The notes beneath the pieces are model-generated. The model saw nothing but the letters and a program-made list of their open reading frames with translations, was not told the origin of the DNA and did not search any database. Position numbers and translations under genes: made by a program. A DNA stretch of 64,000 nt from Phascolomyces articulosus (lineage: Eukaryota; Mucoromycota; Mucoromycetes; Mucorales; Lichtheimiaceae), in assembly GCA_025677815.1 (NCBI GenBank), contig JAIXMP010000005.1, forward strand, positions 1,612,001-1,676,000, written 5' to 3'. Shown here in pieces: positions 45,129 to 58,872 of this stretch (within the stretch, counting starts at the first letter, position 1; every line of letters starts with the position of its first letter).

Positions 45129-47318
45129 TTAAATTTTTTCGTAACCTTGTCGAATATCATGTAAAAATTCCTTGACAGCATCTGCAGTTCCAAACACAGT
45201 ACAAAACGTACCAATAATCGCAATGAAAGCACATATGATCAGTTCCCAGGTTTGTCCCCCATCTTTCCAAGAAAGTCGAATCCAAAACATGCATGGTAAA
45301 ACAAATGTCAACGATTCGGCAGCCATGGTTCCAATTAAACTCATGACGTCGGAGAAATAAGGTATTAGCATGGCAATCAATGCACAAAAACATATTTCTG
45401 CAATACGTAAACCAATACGTGTACTGGAAGGATGTTGTTTGATAAGAAATCGTCGTAATGATTTCATTGAATATTTCCTTTTCTTATTGTTGTTATTATT
45501 TGTATTTGTTGTAGTTTTTTTCTTGTTGTCGTCACTATCATTATCGTTATCCTCTTCTTCATCATCTTCTTCATCTTTATCAGTTTCTTGCTTGTCTTTT
45601 TCTTCCTCATCATTGTTATTGGTAATACAGTGAGTGTGTCGTCTTCGTTGACGTTTTATGCCAAGCCATGACTCAACATTTACTGTAAATACATAAAGAT
45701 ACATAGGTACAGCCAATAATACATGCATTGTAGCTACCAACATGGCAACATTCTGCGCTGGTGATCCTATTCATTTTTTTTTCGTAATGATGAGTCTACA
45801 AGACGTTCACTTTCCCACATACTCTATTATTGCCATAGTATAGTATTATACCTTCAGGGATTGAATTATAAACGGGTGTTTGAACCTGATTGCCATAGGA
45901 TAAATAACACAAAGTACCCATCAAAACATAAATCATGGTTACTGAAAATGTAGCCACTAAGAGTACTTTTGGCCAGCTCGAAGGTTCAGCCATAGAAGCT
46001 TCTAAATGTGGAAAAATGACATTGCCACAGTACGAAAAACTAAATGTACTAAAAGCAATCGGTATATTCTCGGCAATAGCCCAATCATGGTGTGTTTCTT
46101 GAATCATGTTCTCCTGGAAATCTGAGACAGCCACAATAGTCATAACAAGCACTAAACAAACAGTAGCCATGGATGCAAAGAAGCTAAAGAACAATAATAT
46201 AAAATGTATAAAATTTGTATGATGAGTGGGAGTTCTTTTCTTTTCTTTTTCTTTTTTTTTACTACCGAGACCATTCCCCCAACAACCTCTCAAAAACTCC
46301 ATCACGTTTTTTACTAACACCTCATAAATGAAACATCGCGCATAGTTCTCACGAGAGCAAAAGGAATACCAATAAAAGCAGAGACAATCCATGTACACGC
46401 CTTTCTACTCAACTGAAGTCTAACAACCGAAAGAAGTTTGGATATATTATCTCCAGCAAGAATTATATATAATGTAGGTGTAAATATCAGCAGAAACTGA
46501 GAAAATACGGCACCAACTATCTGACCGAGTTTGCCGAACGTTGCCAAGCCAATTTCTGGAAAGCCGGACAATCTTCGAGTTCTAAATAATATTTTTATCG
46601 GGGGAAGAAAAAAAATGAGAGAGAGTCAGGTACGATATCTTTTTTTATATATGACTAACTAACACATATACTACTTACTGTCCATGATACAGACAACGAA
46701 TCAATAAACAACCACAAAATTGAGCCATCAGTGAGCTGAGAACAAGGAATAATAAACCTATCCATCCGGATCGACTAAGTGCATGAGGAATACCCAAAAT
46801 ACCAGTGCCAGCAACCACGCAGCTATAAAACATGATAATGGTGAGAATATACATACAAATCGAATAAGAATTATTGTACATGTTGTTAAATGTAAAGAAA
46901 AACAAAAAACATGTTCTTATTACATGATGCTTGCCAATGTTGACTTATTAGAAACTTTAGAAAATGGTAAACCGTCGTCCTCGTCGTCATCATCAACATT
47001 ATTTTTGCTATTATAATCACTGTTTTCTTGGTCCTGTTGTTGCTCTACTTGGAATTGACGATGTAAGGCTTGTTTTCCTTTTTCTTTGGGTTGTGTATCA
47101 TAATGTGAGTCTCTTATTGAGGCAGTATCCACTAAATAAGAAGCTAAATTTTAATATAAATTGTATTATATTAGAAGCTCGAATATTAGTTGGCTATTGC
47201 ATTTGTATCTTATTCATTTTTATGAAGTTTCATTAAAAATGTATTCTTTACAATTCGGGACTTGATCAATGGTAATGTCACTGCTCTTTCGTTGATCAAC
47301 CTCTTCACTACTTTCCAT
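45129..47318 (-). CDS. amino-acid/auxin permease family transporter (Aa_trans, Avt-like)
   Basis: Six exons (47318-47252, 47131-46924, 46822-46679, 46581-46321, 46183-45852, 45766-45129) join in frame to 549 aa. A charged N-terminus of about 90 residues precedes VVAGTGILGIPHALSRSGWIG, the first-helix motif of the AAAP family (vacuolar Avt, SLC32/36/38). Further helices include FGKLGQIVGAVFSQF, IPIAFSTFSFSYCGNVIFPHLE (the family's conserved F-S-Y-x-x-H/P block) and a C-terminal GTFCTVFGTADAV helix. A cytosolic loop before the last helices holds a long Asp/Glu run followed by poly-Asn and Lys. Probably a vacuolar or plasma-membrane proton-coupled amino-acid carrier; substrate unknown. The start ATG 47318 is linked by splice signals to the exon at 47131; a GTG start at that exon is not needed. 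Confidence 0.88.
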
Positions 47319-47788
47319 CCGAATATATATATTGAATATGAAAGAAAAAGGATCAAAAGGAGAGAAAAAAAAGACGACTCATCCAATATTTCTTCACCAG
47401 ACAACATGTTATCTTTTATATAAGGGGGAATGCACCTATTTATTGTTGACAGTAGCATTTAATTAGAGTGTAGCATGAATGGCTCGATCAATTTTATATT
47501 GGCCTGGAGCCTACAAAACGCCGAGATTCAGTCCGGATTCAATTTATAGTATGTTGTTCTACTTCAGGTGTATATCAAGATTGTTTCTTATCCTCCCCAT
47601 GACTTATTGTTATTCGTTTCTAATACCAGAAAGGATCACCTTCTTCTCCCCCCTCCCCCTATTTATTATCTTTTTTTTTTACATGATATTTCAGATGCTT
47701 TATATATGAATTTTGATTATTATTATATATGTACAATATTTAATAAACAACATAAATTCTTTGGGGTTCTTTTATATATATATACAGT
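47319..47788. other. intergenic
   Basis: 470 bp, AT- and pyrimidine-rich, with TATATATATA near 47775. Upstream of the transporter and downstream of the small charged protein. No gene supported. Confidence 0.45.
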
Positions 47789-48061
47789 TTAATGATGTTT
47801 CTTCTTGCTATGTTGTTGATGTTGAGCTTTGCTATGCTCCTTCTTGGCGATTTCTGCTTGTTCTTCTTCTTCTAATTCATGATCGATACGTGCACCACGA
47901 TGCATTTTACGGGCTTCATGGATAGGTTCATCACGTTTCTTCATAAGATCTTCTACATTATTGTACATTTGCTTGTGACCTTCATGTGGGGATTCATAAT
48001 CACGGCCAGCTTCCATGGCGACTTCAGTGTGTGCGACTGTATTAGTATGACGATGACTCAT
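47789..48061 (-). CDS. small highly charged His-rich protein, 90 aa
   Basis: Single frame from ATG 48061. The protein is hydrophilic throughout, rich in His, Glu, Lys and Gln, with no cysteine, Trp or hydrophobic core. It has EAGRDYESPHEGHKQMYNNVEDLMKKRDEP and a C-terminal alternation of Gln, His and Lys. The composition resembles hydrophilins or other stress-linked disordered proteins, but no family is recognised. It is separated by 248 bp from the upstream oxidoreductase, transcribed in the same direction. The coherent composition and the clean start favour a real gene. Confidence 0.6.
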   Translation of the reverse strand: MSHRHTNTVAHTEVAMEAGRDYESPHEGHKQMYNNVEDLMKKRDEPIHEARKMHRGARIDHELEEEEQAEIAKKEHSKAQHQQHSKKKHH

Positions 48062-48309
48062 TTTGAATTATAATAGTTGAATTAAATAAAATTAAGAAGA
48101 AAAACAATTGCACTTGATGTGATGCAACCTTTTTATACGTAATGCAATGACCCTTGTTCTTTTATTTTCTTCACTTAATTATTGGTTATGGAGAAACCAT
48201 TGGAAGGGTGTTGAGATATAAAAAAAAAAGATTAAAATGGTATAAATCATGGGTGTAAATGCATAGATTTAAATTATTTTATTACAGAATAAAAAATAAA
48301 GAAAAAATA

Positions 48310-49876
48310 TTATACAAGGGTATATCCATCTTCAGCAGAAGCAGCAATTTCCACAGGTCGGTTTTGGTCCAGACTAATACGACCAGCTTCCAATATAGCA
48401 GTAACCAATACCGTATTACGAATGGTTGGCATATGACGCTGATCCAAATCATTCGGTGCCAACCGTTTAGCGTTCACAGTTCGGCAAGCATCCACAAATT
48501 TTTCAATCGAGACGTAGCCATAACCTCCTTGTCCTCCAAAGTGTCCTTCTTCGTCAGGTGCATAATTCATATAGAATGGATTGACAAATGCATGCCCGTT
48601 TGCATCACTGGTGGTTGTATATCCACGATGGGCTTGATCGACGTGAAGTTCACCTGAAGCACCAAGATAATGAAATCGTTGTTGAGAATGAACTTCACTC
48701 TTGTTGGGTGCAATCCAGGATGATGTGTATACTGCAACACCTTCGTGACCAGGTGTAGCGGTGGATCGCCAATTCACCAAAAGTGAAATGGTATCCTATA
48801 TAAGTTATAATAATAATCCATCGTAAGCAAAAGGAAAATACTTTTAATCCATGCATGCTCTATCACAATCATTGAAATTTCCTGCCCCTTCTTAACAATA
48901 ACGTACTTCCGTGTTTTCTGCGAGATTGAAAGGTGCACTTGTTGCTACACCCTTGGATCCGGATGCCATTACACGATAAGGCACTGCCTTTCCTTCCAAT
49001 GCCCAACAATGGAAATCAATATGATGGGAGTTCAAATAATAACTACAATTTCCATATTAATAAAGTGCATCCATAAACATGCACCCTTTCATATTTTTTT
49101 TAATATTCCAATATAATAATAATGTTGACAAGTACCTAATATCTGATTCTTTACCAGCCCAAGCACGGAAAGTATCAAGTTGTCGTTTAGGTTGACTCAT
49201 GTAACTGTAAAAGTAGTTGAATTCACCAAACGTCAATGCTTTGGCACGGGCATCACGATAGGCTGGATCGAAACGTTTATGATATTCCACCATGACAACG
49301 ACACCTTGTTTATCAGCTTCTGCAATAAGTTCTTGATGTTGACTTAAAATCTTAACAGCAGGTTTTGTTAACAGGACATGAATGCCGCGTTGGATTGCAT
49401 AAAGTGCAATCGCATAATGGGTTGGATCAGGAGTAAAGACAGTTATAGCATCACCGGGTGACAAATATTGATCAATGGCAGTTTTGTCTAAGTTAATATG
49501 AAAAAGTACCAGAGGGGAAAATAAGCACCAGAAATGAGGATTGGTAGACTGTGATACAAAAAAAAAAAAACTTACATGCATCAGGGTCCACCTGATCGTC
49601 TGCAGGACAAGAATAATCCAATGTAGTATCCATGTTATAGACTTGACCGATATTCTTGTTCAAATGTTCGCGAATAGCTGGTAATTTTTTTCCATTGGTG
49701 CCAACAATACTGATCTTCTCCACTTTACCTCGTCGACGTAAATCAAACATGGTTAAACCAATCACACCTACTTTTTTATCAGAAGTAGATGCAGCACCAT
49801 TGACGAAACCAGTGGTATATTCTCCTGTACCCACCATAAGAACATTTAATTTTTTATTTGCTACTAATTCGCTCAT
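48310..49876 (-). CDS. Gfo/Idh/MocA-family NAD(P)-dependent oxidoreductase
   Basis: Four exons (49876-49576, 49487-49136, 49042-48907, 48795-48310) join in frame to 424 aa. The N-terminus has [17 protein letters not shown], a G-x-G-x-x-T/x-G Rossmann start. [21 protein letters not shown] is the dinucleotide-fold strand-helix, and LLTKPAVK replaces the common E-K-P motif. [15 protein letters not shown] and [10 protein letters not shown] (the H-x-x-D/H catalytic block) open the C-terminal sugar-binding half, followed by an extended beta-sheet domain with [25 protein letters not shown]. Such enzymes oxidise or reduce sugars, inositols or their acids in the cytosol; the exact substrate is open. 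All splice junctions keep frame. Confidence 0.87.
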
Positions 49877-52800
49877 AGTGTTTATGACTTTTGCTTGTTT
49901 CGTGTATAATTATGGAAGGAAAAAGGATGGATGAGTTTGAAGGAAAGGTTTTGTTCTTTATATAAGCTTTTTTTTTTCTTGTATCTTTGTACACCTTCCA
50001 TTTTAACTTCGGGGAATTCGGGATTATTCACTGGAGAATTTATTCGGGATAAAGGGTATAATCTACTTTTCATTCATGTAAAACTCCCTTTCGCATACTT
50101 TACACGTACATATTATCCAACAGAGATGATCCTTTTTAAAGTATAGTGATAGATCCCACATAAACCACATGAGTTTGCTCGGCCAAGACCTTTTTTCCCG
50201 GGTTATATATATAAAATGATGACTTGGAAACTATCAGTTCCTCCAAGGAGCAAAAAAAAAGCATATATATGGTTCACTAAAAAAACTCTCGGGATTACTT
50301 ACAGCCATCTGTGTTAAACTTGAATTATTATTATTCGATCCAGCAGAGCATTTATGATTTTATTTCAAATATTACATAGAAACATTTGGTTAATCCTTTT
50401 GTATAAGTTATGGAATACAAATTCTTGTGCCATTAATCCAATATCATAATGTTTCTGTGTTAACTCATGCAGTTTGAACAACAACAACAACAACAGCAGC
50501 AGCAGCAATTCCGCGTAAATAATGATTGAAGTGTTGCAATGCCTGGTGCAACTGTAGGTGAGATTTATACCTTGTTAGTTTTATAATTGTCTTTTACAAG
50601 ATAACTAATTCTTTTTTTTTTACTTCAACAGCTTTTTTTATACTGTTCGTTCAATAGATGTTACGTCGTCTGTTACATTTGTTAACATTACTACTTTTTC
50701 ATCATCTCTATCTTTTATTATCATTATTATCAACCTTGGTGCTTACACGTTTCTTGCCATATATGATTGTGAAGTTGTGATTAAAACATGTTTAAAAAAC
50801 AAAAAGAATATGATCTTCGTCAGCTTGTGTCCCGAATAATCCGAAAGTAAAAAAAAAAAATAAGAGATTATAATTACACCAATTAAATATGACAAGGAAC
50901 AGTGATTACACTGCATGAGACTAAAAAAAACACCTTTAACTAATATATCTTATACCTCTCCAAAGAATGGCTAGAGCAAAGACCGTTCTACCTATCAGTT
51001 TATTCACATCCTGGTAAAACTATTCCGGAGTTCATCATAGGCTATGCATATTGTATTACAACCTGTCATAAAGAAATGCGGAATCATTCCTAGATTGACT
51101 CTGGAAATCTTGTTTATCATCATCGGAGGCAGATTCTAACAACAAAAAACCATTAACTTGAAACGTGCGCATGCTTAGTTGAGATGACATGATCAACTGT
51201 ATGTGGGCTTACAAATTATCCTTTTTAGCTTTTAAAATATAAAATTTGCGATTTCCCCTATTTATTCGTGACTTATATGATGGCATCAAATTGAAAGTAG
51301 AGTGAACGATGTATCTTATTGAGCATAATACAGGTTGCACCACTGCTCACTAAGTAATTTGAATGGGTAGTAGGTTGTACTTTTATTAGTCACATTGAAA
51401 ACAGAGCAAGCATTGCTCACCAATAATAATAAGGTTGGCACGGACACATTTTTTTCGTCAGCAAGGTGGCACTTCTTGCAGTTATTGATAATACATAACA
51501 ATTATTATCCTTCACATTATTATACCTCTCGGGTAACAATAATGCGTCAAAAGGACGATACCCACAATGCATATTCGTCAAGCAGTGACAACTTTGATCG
51601 ATTACTGACATTTAATTCTATTTCAATGCAGACTACATTTTTATTAAAAATGGATCGCTATTATTCTTGTTTTGTTGCAAGTATATTTTTTCCTCGTCTT
51701 GTATTTTTTTATTACGTATTTAAAAATTACCCTAACATTAGAAAAGAAATTCATTTGCATACTCTGATATTTTTTTTTGTATTATATATCTTTACCACCT
51801 TTTATAGGGTGCTAAGACTAAATATACAGTAGTCAGCAGCGTTATTTTTATTCCATTGAACATATTCTCTATTAGCAGTGGTAGTTTATCATAGAAGAGG
51901 GTCCTAATAATATTACACCGTTGATGTTGTGATTAACCATGATTTGTTTCTATGTTCAATATATCAACATGCATTTTCAAGTAGCTGATGTACCTATTTT
52001 CGTTCCTGTTTTATATTATATTTATTCATGAAAGGGGGATCATCCTTGTAAATACATGATATAATAATTATTTTAAATGAATCCAGAGAAGGAAGAAGAA
52101 CTTTTTTTATATGTAATATTACATACATTTAAAAGCTCAATGTTGCATCATGATTATATTAAAAGGGGGTTTATTTTATAATAATAGTAAAAGAAAAATA
52201 AATAGTTAAAGTATCTGTTATGGTCTTCTTATGTAAGATGCATGTATTAAACATACCCACCTTGTTTTCAAAACTAATATACATATTCTAATCTGGACGA
52301 TGATGACCCGTACTCTTCTCCAATATTCATGTTCATAAAATATATGGATACAATTATTAAACAAATCTCTACGTATTTTACAAAGATAAGCTTTTTTTTT
52401 TACTAGAAGATAGATAAATAATATAATCCATCGGATGCAAGAGTAGAGAGGTGGTATAAGATTAGGTATTAACATTCATATATTAATCTCAATATGTACG
52501 GTTTTAAATTGTCATTTTGATAGTGTAGTGATAAAACACTAAAAACTAAAGGGCTGAGTAAGTAGTAGGTTACCAGAGTTAGGCTCAAAATGAAAACGAA
52601 TGATGCTTACAAAAGAGTAAACCTTAGAATTATTTTCATTTTTTGATTGATTGATTCATTAAAAGTGGTACGTAGCCATCATTATTACCTATCTATCTAT
52701 TACATTTGATATTAAGAGTGATGACTAATAGTAACGTGTCATTCGCTTCTCCTACGTGATTAGCATAATAGATTTTATATGAAATTTTTAATATAAAAAT

Positions 52801-54172
52801 TTGTCCTTTTACTCAACTCATAAATTAAATTTTTATAGAATATTCGTCTATTGGATCATCTGTAATAAGCATAAACCAAAAGAGAAAAGGGAAACAGTGG
52901 GGGTTGTGGGCAATTTATCCTTAGGGAGAAATAGCACCACTATGATTCTATATGGATAGAATTCGAGAAGAAGGAGGTAGAGGTGGTGGAGAGTCAAAAA
53001 ATATAAAAAAAAATAGATAGCATAAGGTTTTAGTTGTTAACCAATGTATGCAATGACGGGTCGATCTTTTTATAAATATATAATAATAAAATGCATCGTT
53101 CTGAAATGAATCGTAAGATTGTTGTTAATACATCAGGAGAATTGCATATTGTTACAAAATATGCGTTCTCTGATTGAAACCAGACATTTAAAACAACAAT
53201 CAAAAAAAAAAAAAGATGGTGATACATGATAGATCTATTATGCAGACTGCACATCATTTCAAAATCATTATCAATCATTGTTTATTCTCCGTCTTTTACA
53301 TGGATATTATATTTATATAGATTTTGTTGTTGGAGGAAGAAAGAAGGAGTGGATCAAGTTATTATTAGTGACAAATTGAAACAAGGTTCTTATATATATT
53401 ATTATTGATAGTAACATATATACCTAAGCCTTAACTTCTCTTTTTATTTTTTCTTTATATATGTATATAATAACCTCTAAGACAAAATAAAAAAAAGATC
53501 CATGGACTTTCTGTAAGGGTGAAAAAGACGAGATGGATTAGATGGAAGAGGAGAAAGTGCGAGGGGGAAAGAAAAGGTGATACGATGGGTTGATGAGGGA
53601 GAAGAAATGATGATGGAGACAAAAAAAATTGTTTAACAATATATAGGTACATAATAACTATAATATATAAATAATTTGCATGGTATTTTTTTTTCTAAAA
53701 TAACGGGTTGGGGGGGGGAACTGCTGCTGCAAGATGTGTCGTGTTGCAGATTTATTACAAAGACTCTTGAATAAGTAGTGTTTTTTTATATGCAAAATAT
53801 TGAAAGAGGGGGATATATAAAAATAAATAATAATAGGTAATGGTAGTTGAATAGTAATAATAATAATAAATAGTAGTAATATTTTTTGGTTGGTTGTTCT
53901 GTAGGCATGACAAGAAAAGAGATAGATAAGTTGAAAGAAAGGACTAATGGATATAGTGAGTGTATATAATAAATAGTTATGTAATAATAAATAGAATATG
54001 TGCAATGATGTAGTAGTAGCAATGGGTAGTAGTATAATATAGTTTTTTTTTCGTAAAAAAAAAAAAAAGATGATCGAAAGAGTATTAATGGTTACTGAAT
54101 AAGATTAAGTTGATGTAAAAAAAAGTAAAAATACGCCAACAAACCATCTCTCCCAATTTTTTTTAACGATAA
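49877..54172. other. 4.3-kb gene-poor interval
   Basis: AT-rich DNA with many T and A tracts. Content seen: a CAA/CAG repeat (50476-50508), a 7-9-nt G run at 53706-53714, TA microsatellites (50205-50213) and low-complexity frames at 51395-51832, 53030-53278 and 53658-54005 that have no domain. The last kilobase may be the 3' UTR of the minus-strand Gln-rich gene. No gene supported. Confidence 0.45.
50476..50508. repeat. (CAA)n(CAG)n trinucleotide repeat
   Basis: About five CAA units followed by four to five CAG and a CAA. It would code for poly-Gln, but the flanking frame closes within a few codons on the 3' side, so no gene is claimed. Confidence 0.85.
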
Positions 54173-55245
54173 TCATGAAGAATAGGGTTGTTGTTCAGTA
54201 ATAGCACCATTACTGGTTGTGGTGGTCGTCAATGTAACGCGTTCTTTACCCTTTCTTGATTTCTTGAGTGGTCGACAATTAATAAATTGAGTCCATTTTT
54301 TTGCTCTTTGACCAATGGTATCACAAGAAGTACCTACAATGGAACGTTGTTGTTGTTGATGTTGATGGTGGTCTACGGAATCGGAAAAACGACGTTTCTT
54401 TTTCTTATCAATCAAACTTTTATTTCGATGAACACTCAAAATAGGTAATGAAATTCGATGTAATGCTTTTCGTTGTTTTTGTTGTTGTTGATGATGATCT
54501 TCTTGATACACATCTTCCATAGGTTCTACAGGTGCATATACAAGAGGTTTTGGGGGATATTGTGTAATCACAGGAGGCTGTACTGTTGCATAATGAATGG
54601 CAGACGGTAATTGCTGTTGTTGACTATTACTATTATTGATGGTATTGTTATTACTATTATGAAAATGCGGTATGGAAATGGTGGTATTGATAGCAATTTT
54701 TGAAGGAGGGGCAGGTAATGAAGCAGTAGAAAAATTAGATTCTTCAGATCGTAATATCCTCCATTTAGCTCTTAAATAAGCCGAAGAGCGTCTAAGTAAT
54801 TCTCCAGCAGAAGATCGTCTTCTCACCAACTCTTCTCGTTCTTGTTGTAATTGTCTTCGTTGCTCTAAAGGTTCATCTTCAGGTGGTAAATTGGGTTGAC
54901 CATTTTGATGATGTGAACTATGATGGCTGGTAGAAGAAGTAGGTGAAGGTGTAATGGGTATAATATGTATACTATGTCGATTCTAATTAAATATTGATCA
55001 AATCAATCATGAGGAGATAATAATGATATATAAGCGATGCCACCCACATATTTTTAATAAATAAAAAAGAAGAATATAATGGTTTTTTTTCTAACCTCTA
55101 ATTGAGCCATTTCTACGTGTAAACGCGACCGTCGTCTATCAAACTGTCGAAGAAGATCTCGTGAAAATGAATCGTCAATGCCAATGCCAGTTGGCATGGG
55201 TAATAAATGGTATTGTGTCGGTAGATGGGCAACCGACGCTGACAT
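54173..55245 (-). CDS. Gln/His/Arg-rich protein of unknown function
   Basis: Two exons, 55245-55096 and 54982-54173, join in frame to 319 aa. The start reads MSASVAHLPTQYHLLPMP and leads to a helical segment, SRDLLRQFDRRRSRLHVEMAQLE. After a Ser/His/Pro-rich linker comes a second, probably coiled, segment: EPLEQRRQLQQEREELVRRR followed by SSAGELLRRSSAYLRAKWRI. The rest is low complexity with poly-Gln and poly-Asn, an SLIDKKKKRRFSD basic patch that could act in nuclear import, and a late AKKWTQFINCRPLKKSRKGK block. The RRSS motifs could be kinase sites. No known domain is recognised. Splice signals (GTTAGA and TTAG) are acceptable but the donor is not consensus. Confidence 0.65.
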
Positions 55246-56334
55246 TGCGTTTCTCTCTATTATGTGGTGTTTACTTTTGAAAAGAGAAACAAAAAAAGGG
55301 CGGGTGATTTTCTTGGTAGATAAATATATAATACACACCCCAATGTTCGATTATAACAAAAACAGGTTTTTTTAATGTTTTGGCACCGTGTTTATAAAGG
55401 GGATGTGAAAAAGGGGTGGGATTGGAGGAGGAGGATGAAGATAGATATTATACACAGAAAGGGGAATAGAAAGAAGAAGAAACGATAAAACTATAAAGAA
55501 GAAGAAGAGTAAATAATAACTAAAAAGTAATAACAATATTTGAACAATATTGGGTCAAATCGAACGCCACACACTTTTGTATTGGTTGCACGTGTCTCAC
55601 TATATGAGTTTGTGTACACTCTTTTTTGCGGGAAACATTTTTTCATTTACACTAATAAGCACACATTCTCTCTCTCTTTATGAGTGTACTCTTTTTTTTT
55701 CAGTGCGTGAGTATATATACTATATAATATTCTGTGGTTTAATGTGAGATCAACATGAAAAAGGTAGTAAAAGGGACCAAAAAATACGGTGCTTTAAAAA
55801 TCAATACATTTAAATCGCATAAAAAAAAGGTAGAGAAAAAAAAATGCTACGCGATTTGAAGCAAAATCTGTCATGTTTTTTTTTTCTTATCAAGGTTGAA
55901 GCACCTAAAAAAATGCAGGCACGACTAAATATACAACCATATAATAACAACAACAAAGCAGAGAGGAAGAAGAAAGTGTGTGTGGCACAAAAAAAAAAGC
56001 AGTAGGAGTAAAATAAGCTGGTGATCAACAACTCTCTCTTTTTTTTTCTTTCTCACTAGTGAAACGAATTTGTTAAAATTGGTTAGCTTTGTAAAACCTC
56101 CATAAAGGGACCGCGACCACTACCTCTTTATTCATTTCATTTTTCATGTTCTTTTTAATGGATTGATTTGGTTTTCCTCTCATTTTTTATATATAAAATT
56201 AGGAGATAAGAATAAATAAGAATAATGATGAACAAGTGGGTGGAGGATGTTATATATATAAAATAAAAAGTAAGAAGAAGAAGAAGAAGAGGGTATAGAA
56301 ACAGATCTATTTAATTCAATTTTTTGTTGCTTTT
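55246..56334. other. intergenic, upstream of the Gln-rich gene
   Basis: 1.1 kb containing GA-rich stretches (55420-55510), (AAG)n near 56274-56290 and many T tracts. Promoter of the Gln-rich gene on one side and 3' region of IDI1 on the other. No gene seen. Confidence 0.45.
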
Positions 56335-57408
<1,074 letters not shown>

Positions 57409-58872
57409 TTTTTTTTGTTTAGAGTGGGGATTGTCGGGAAAACAGTAAGAAAAAGAAAAAAAAAAAGATAGAAATTGATCCGCTTTTTTGTTGTCTATTT
57501 TTTTTTTTTTAAAACAAAATCCGTCGGCGAAAGATGCCGGCTAAAATAGAAGGAATTCACACTTTCCTTCTTTGTGACTTAACTCTTCTATGATGTGTGA
57601 GAATGTGCACGGTGAATCACCTTAAAACACACTCTCTACAATAACAACAACAACCTCGCAACTTGTCAGTTTTCATTTACAGATCTAAACTAAAGCCCCC
57701 CTCTCCCTTCTCCTTCTTTATTTTTAAGGTTTTTTGCCACAGTGTAATATTTTGATTTTATTTAGAGAAAAACAGCTCACAGTTAGGGAGGGGGGTCTTC
57801 TAACATTCGTTTTTGTTATTCCATTTGCTTCTTATATCATTATCGGGGGAGTGAGTGGGTTAAGTTAAAAGTTAGTTATAATTATATATATCGCCGATAC
57901 AATTTTTTTTTATTTGGATCAAATAGAAACGAAACCCATTCTTTATATTCATCATATTTGAGTTGCTTTAATAATATAACTTCATTTAGATGTCTTTACT
58001 TGATGAAGGTGCGAAATCGGCATGATGAAAGAAAAGAACACACGTGTGGGTATGTATACGATCATCCAATTATTATTGTGTACCTTGCTATTTAAACCTT
58101 TTTGATTTAATTATTTCTCACTGATGATACTTTGGTACAACAACAACGACGACGACGAAATACGCGTTACATAATGTTTTTAATTAGTAGTAAAAAGGAG
58201 AATTATACTTATTTGTGTAATTGCATTTGAGATAGAAAAAGAAAGAGGAGTGCGCGCGGTTTTGTTATTGTCATCATCGAGATTATATACGTAGATAGGT
58301 TAAATTGTTTACAGTCCATATATGTGGTATGTGGTATGTGGTGAAAATAAACAATTCTACATCATAACAACTTGTAAGTTGAAATAATCAACAATTGTCA
58401 CACGCTTAATTAATATCCAATGATTTCTTGGATGTAACAAAAGACGAACTATCATTGAATGAACTTCTATAGCTTAATTTCTTTGCATGAATTAAGAAAA
58501 AAAAATGTGAATGCTATCCATCTTCCAATAATAATAAAAAATAGACTGACGTTGCTGATAGTTTGGGGTCTGTGCATCTTTGATGAATCATGCAAAATTG
58601 CCATTGAAAAAGAGGACATGACAACGACATTGTATAGTGATATAAACTGTACTAAACATAGTTAATGAATTTGGTTATTTAAAAAGTCAATACTAAGTGA
58701 TATACCTCATTCATTGAATATGTCATCCTCTTGCCCCATATTACTTTTTATCATTTCATTTAGAACAAACACTACTATTTTTGGATTCCCGCAATAGATT
58801 ATTAGCGCGTGTCCAATCACAAAATATTTCATGGTGACATTCCTTCTTTAAAATCATTCCCATTGACAGAAA
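57409..58872. other. intergenic
   Basis: 1.46 kb between divergent IDI1 and the next plus-strand gene. It contains T tracts, a TGTGGTATG triplicate at about 58322-58341 and a small plus-strand frame (58459-58665) with no domain. IDI1 regulatory sequence is expected near 57409-57700. No gene supported. Confidence 0.45.

Noticed and set aside
45370..45633. 87-codon plus-strand Leu/Ser/Val-rich frame
   Set aside because: Antisense shadow of the Asp/Glu/Asn-rich loop of the amino-acid transporter.
50476..50508. Poly-Gln coding candidate
   Set aside because: The frame stops shortly after the repeat and no adjoining exon was found.
51395..51832. 145-codon plus-strand frame
   Set aside because: Phe/Tyr/Ile-rich reading of AT-rich intergenic DNA without motif; a terminal hydrophobic part looks like chance.
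53658..54005. 115-codon minus-strand Ile/Leu/Tyr-rich frame
   Set aside because: Composition follows AT-rich microsatellite DNA; no start context, domain or splice links. Probably 3' UTR of the Gln-rich gene.
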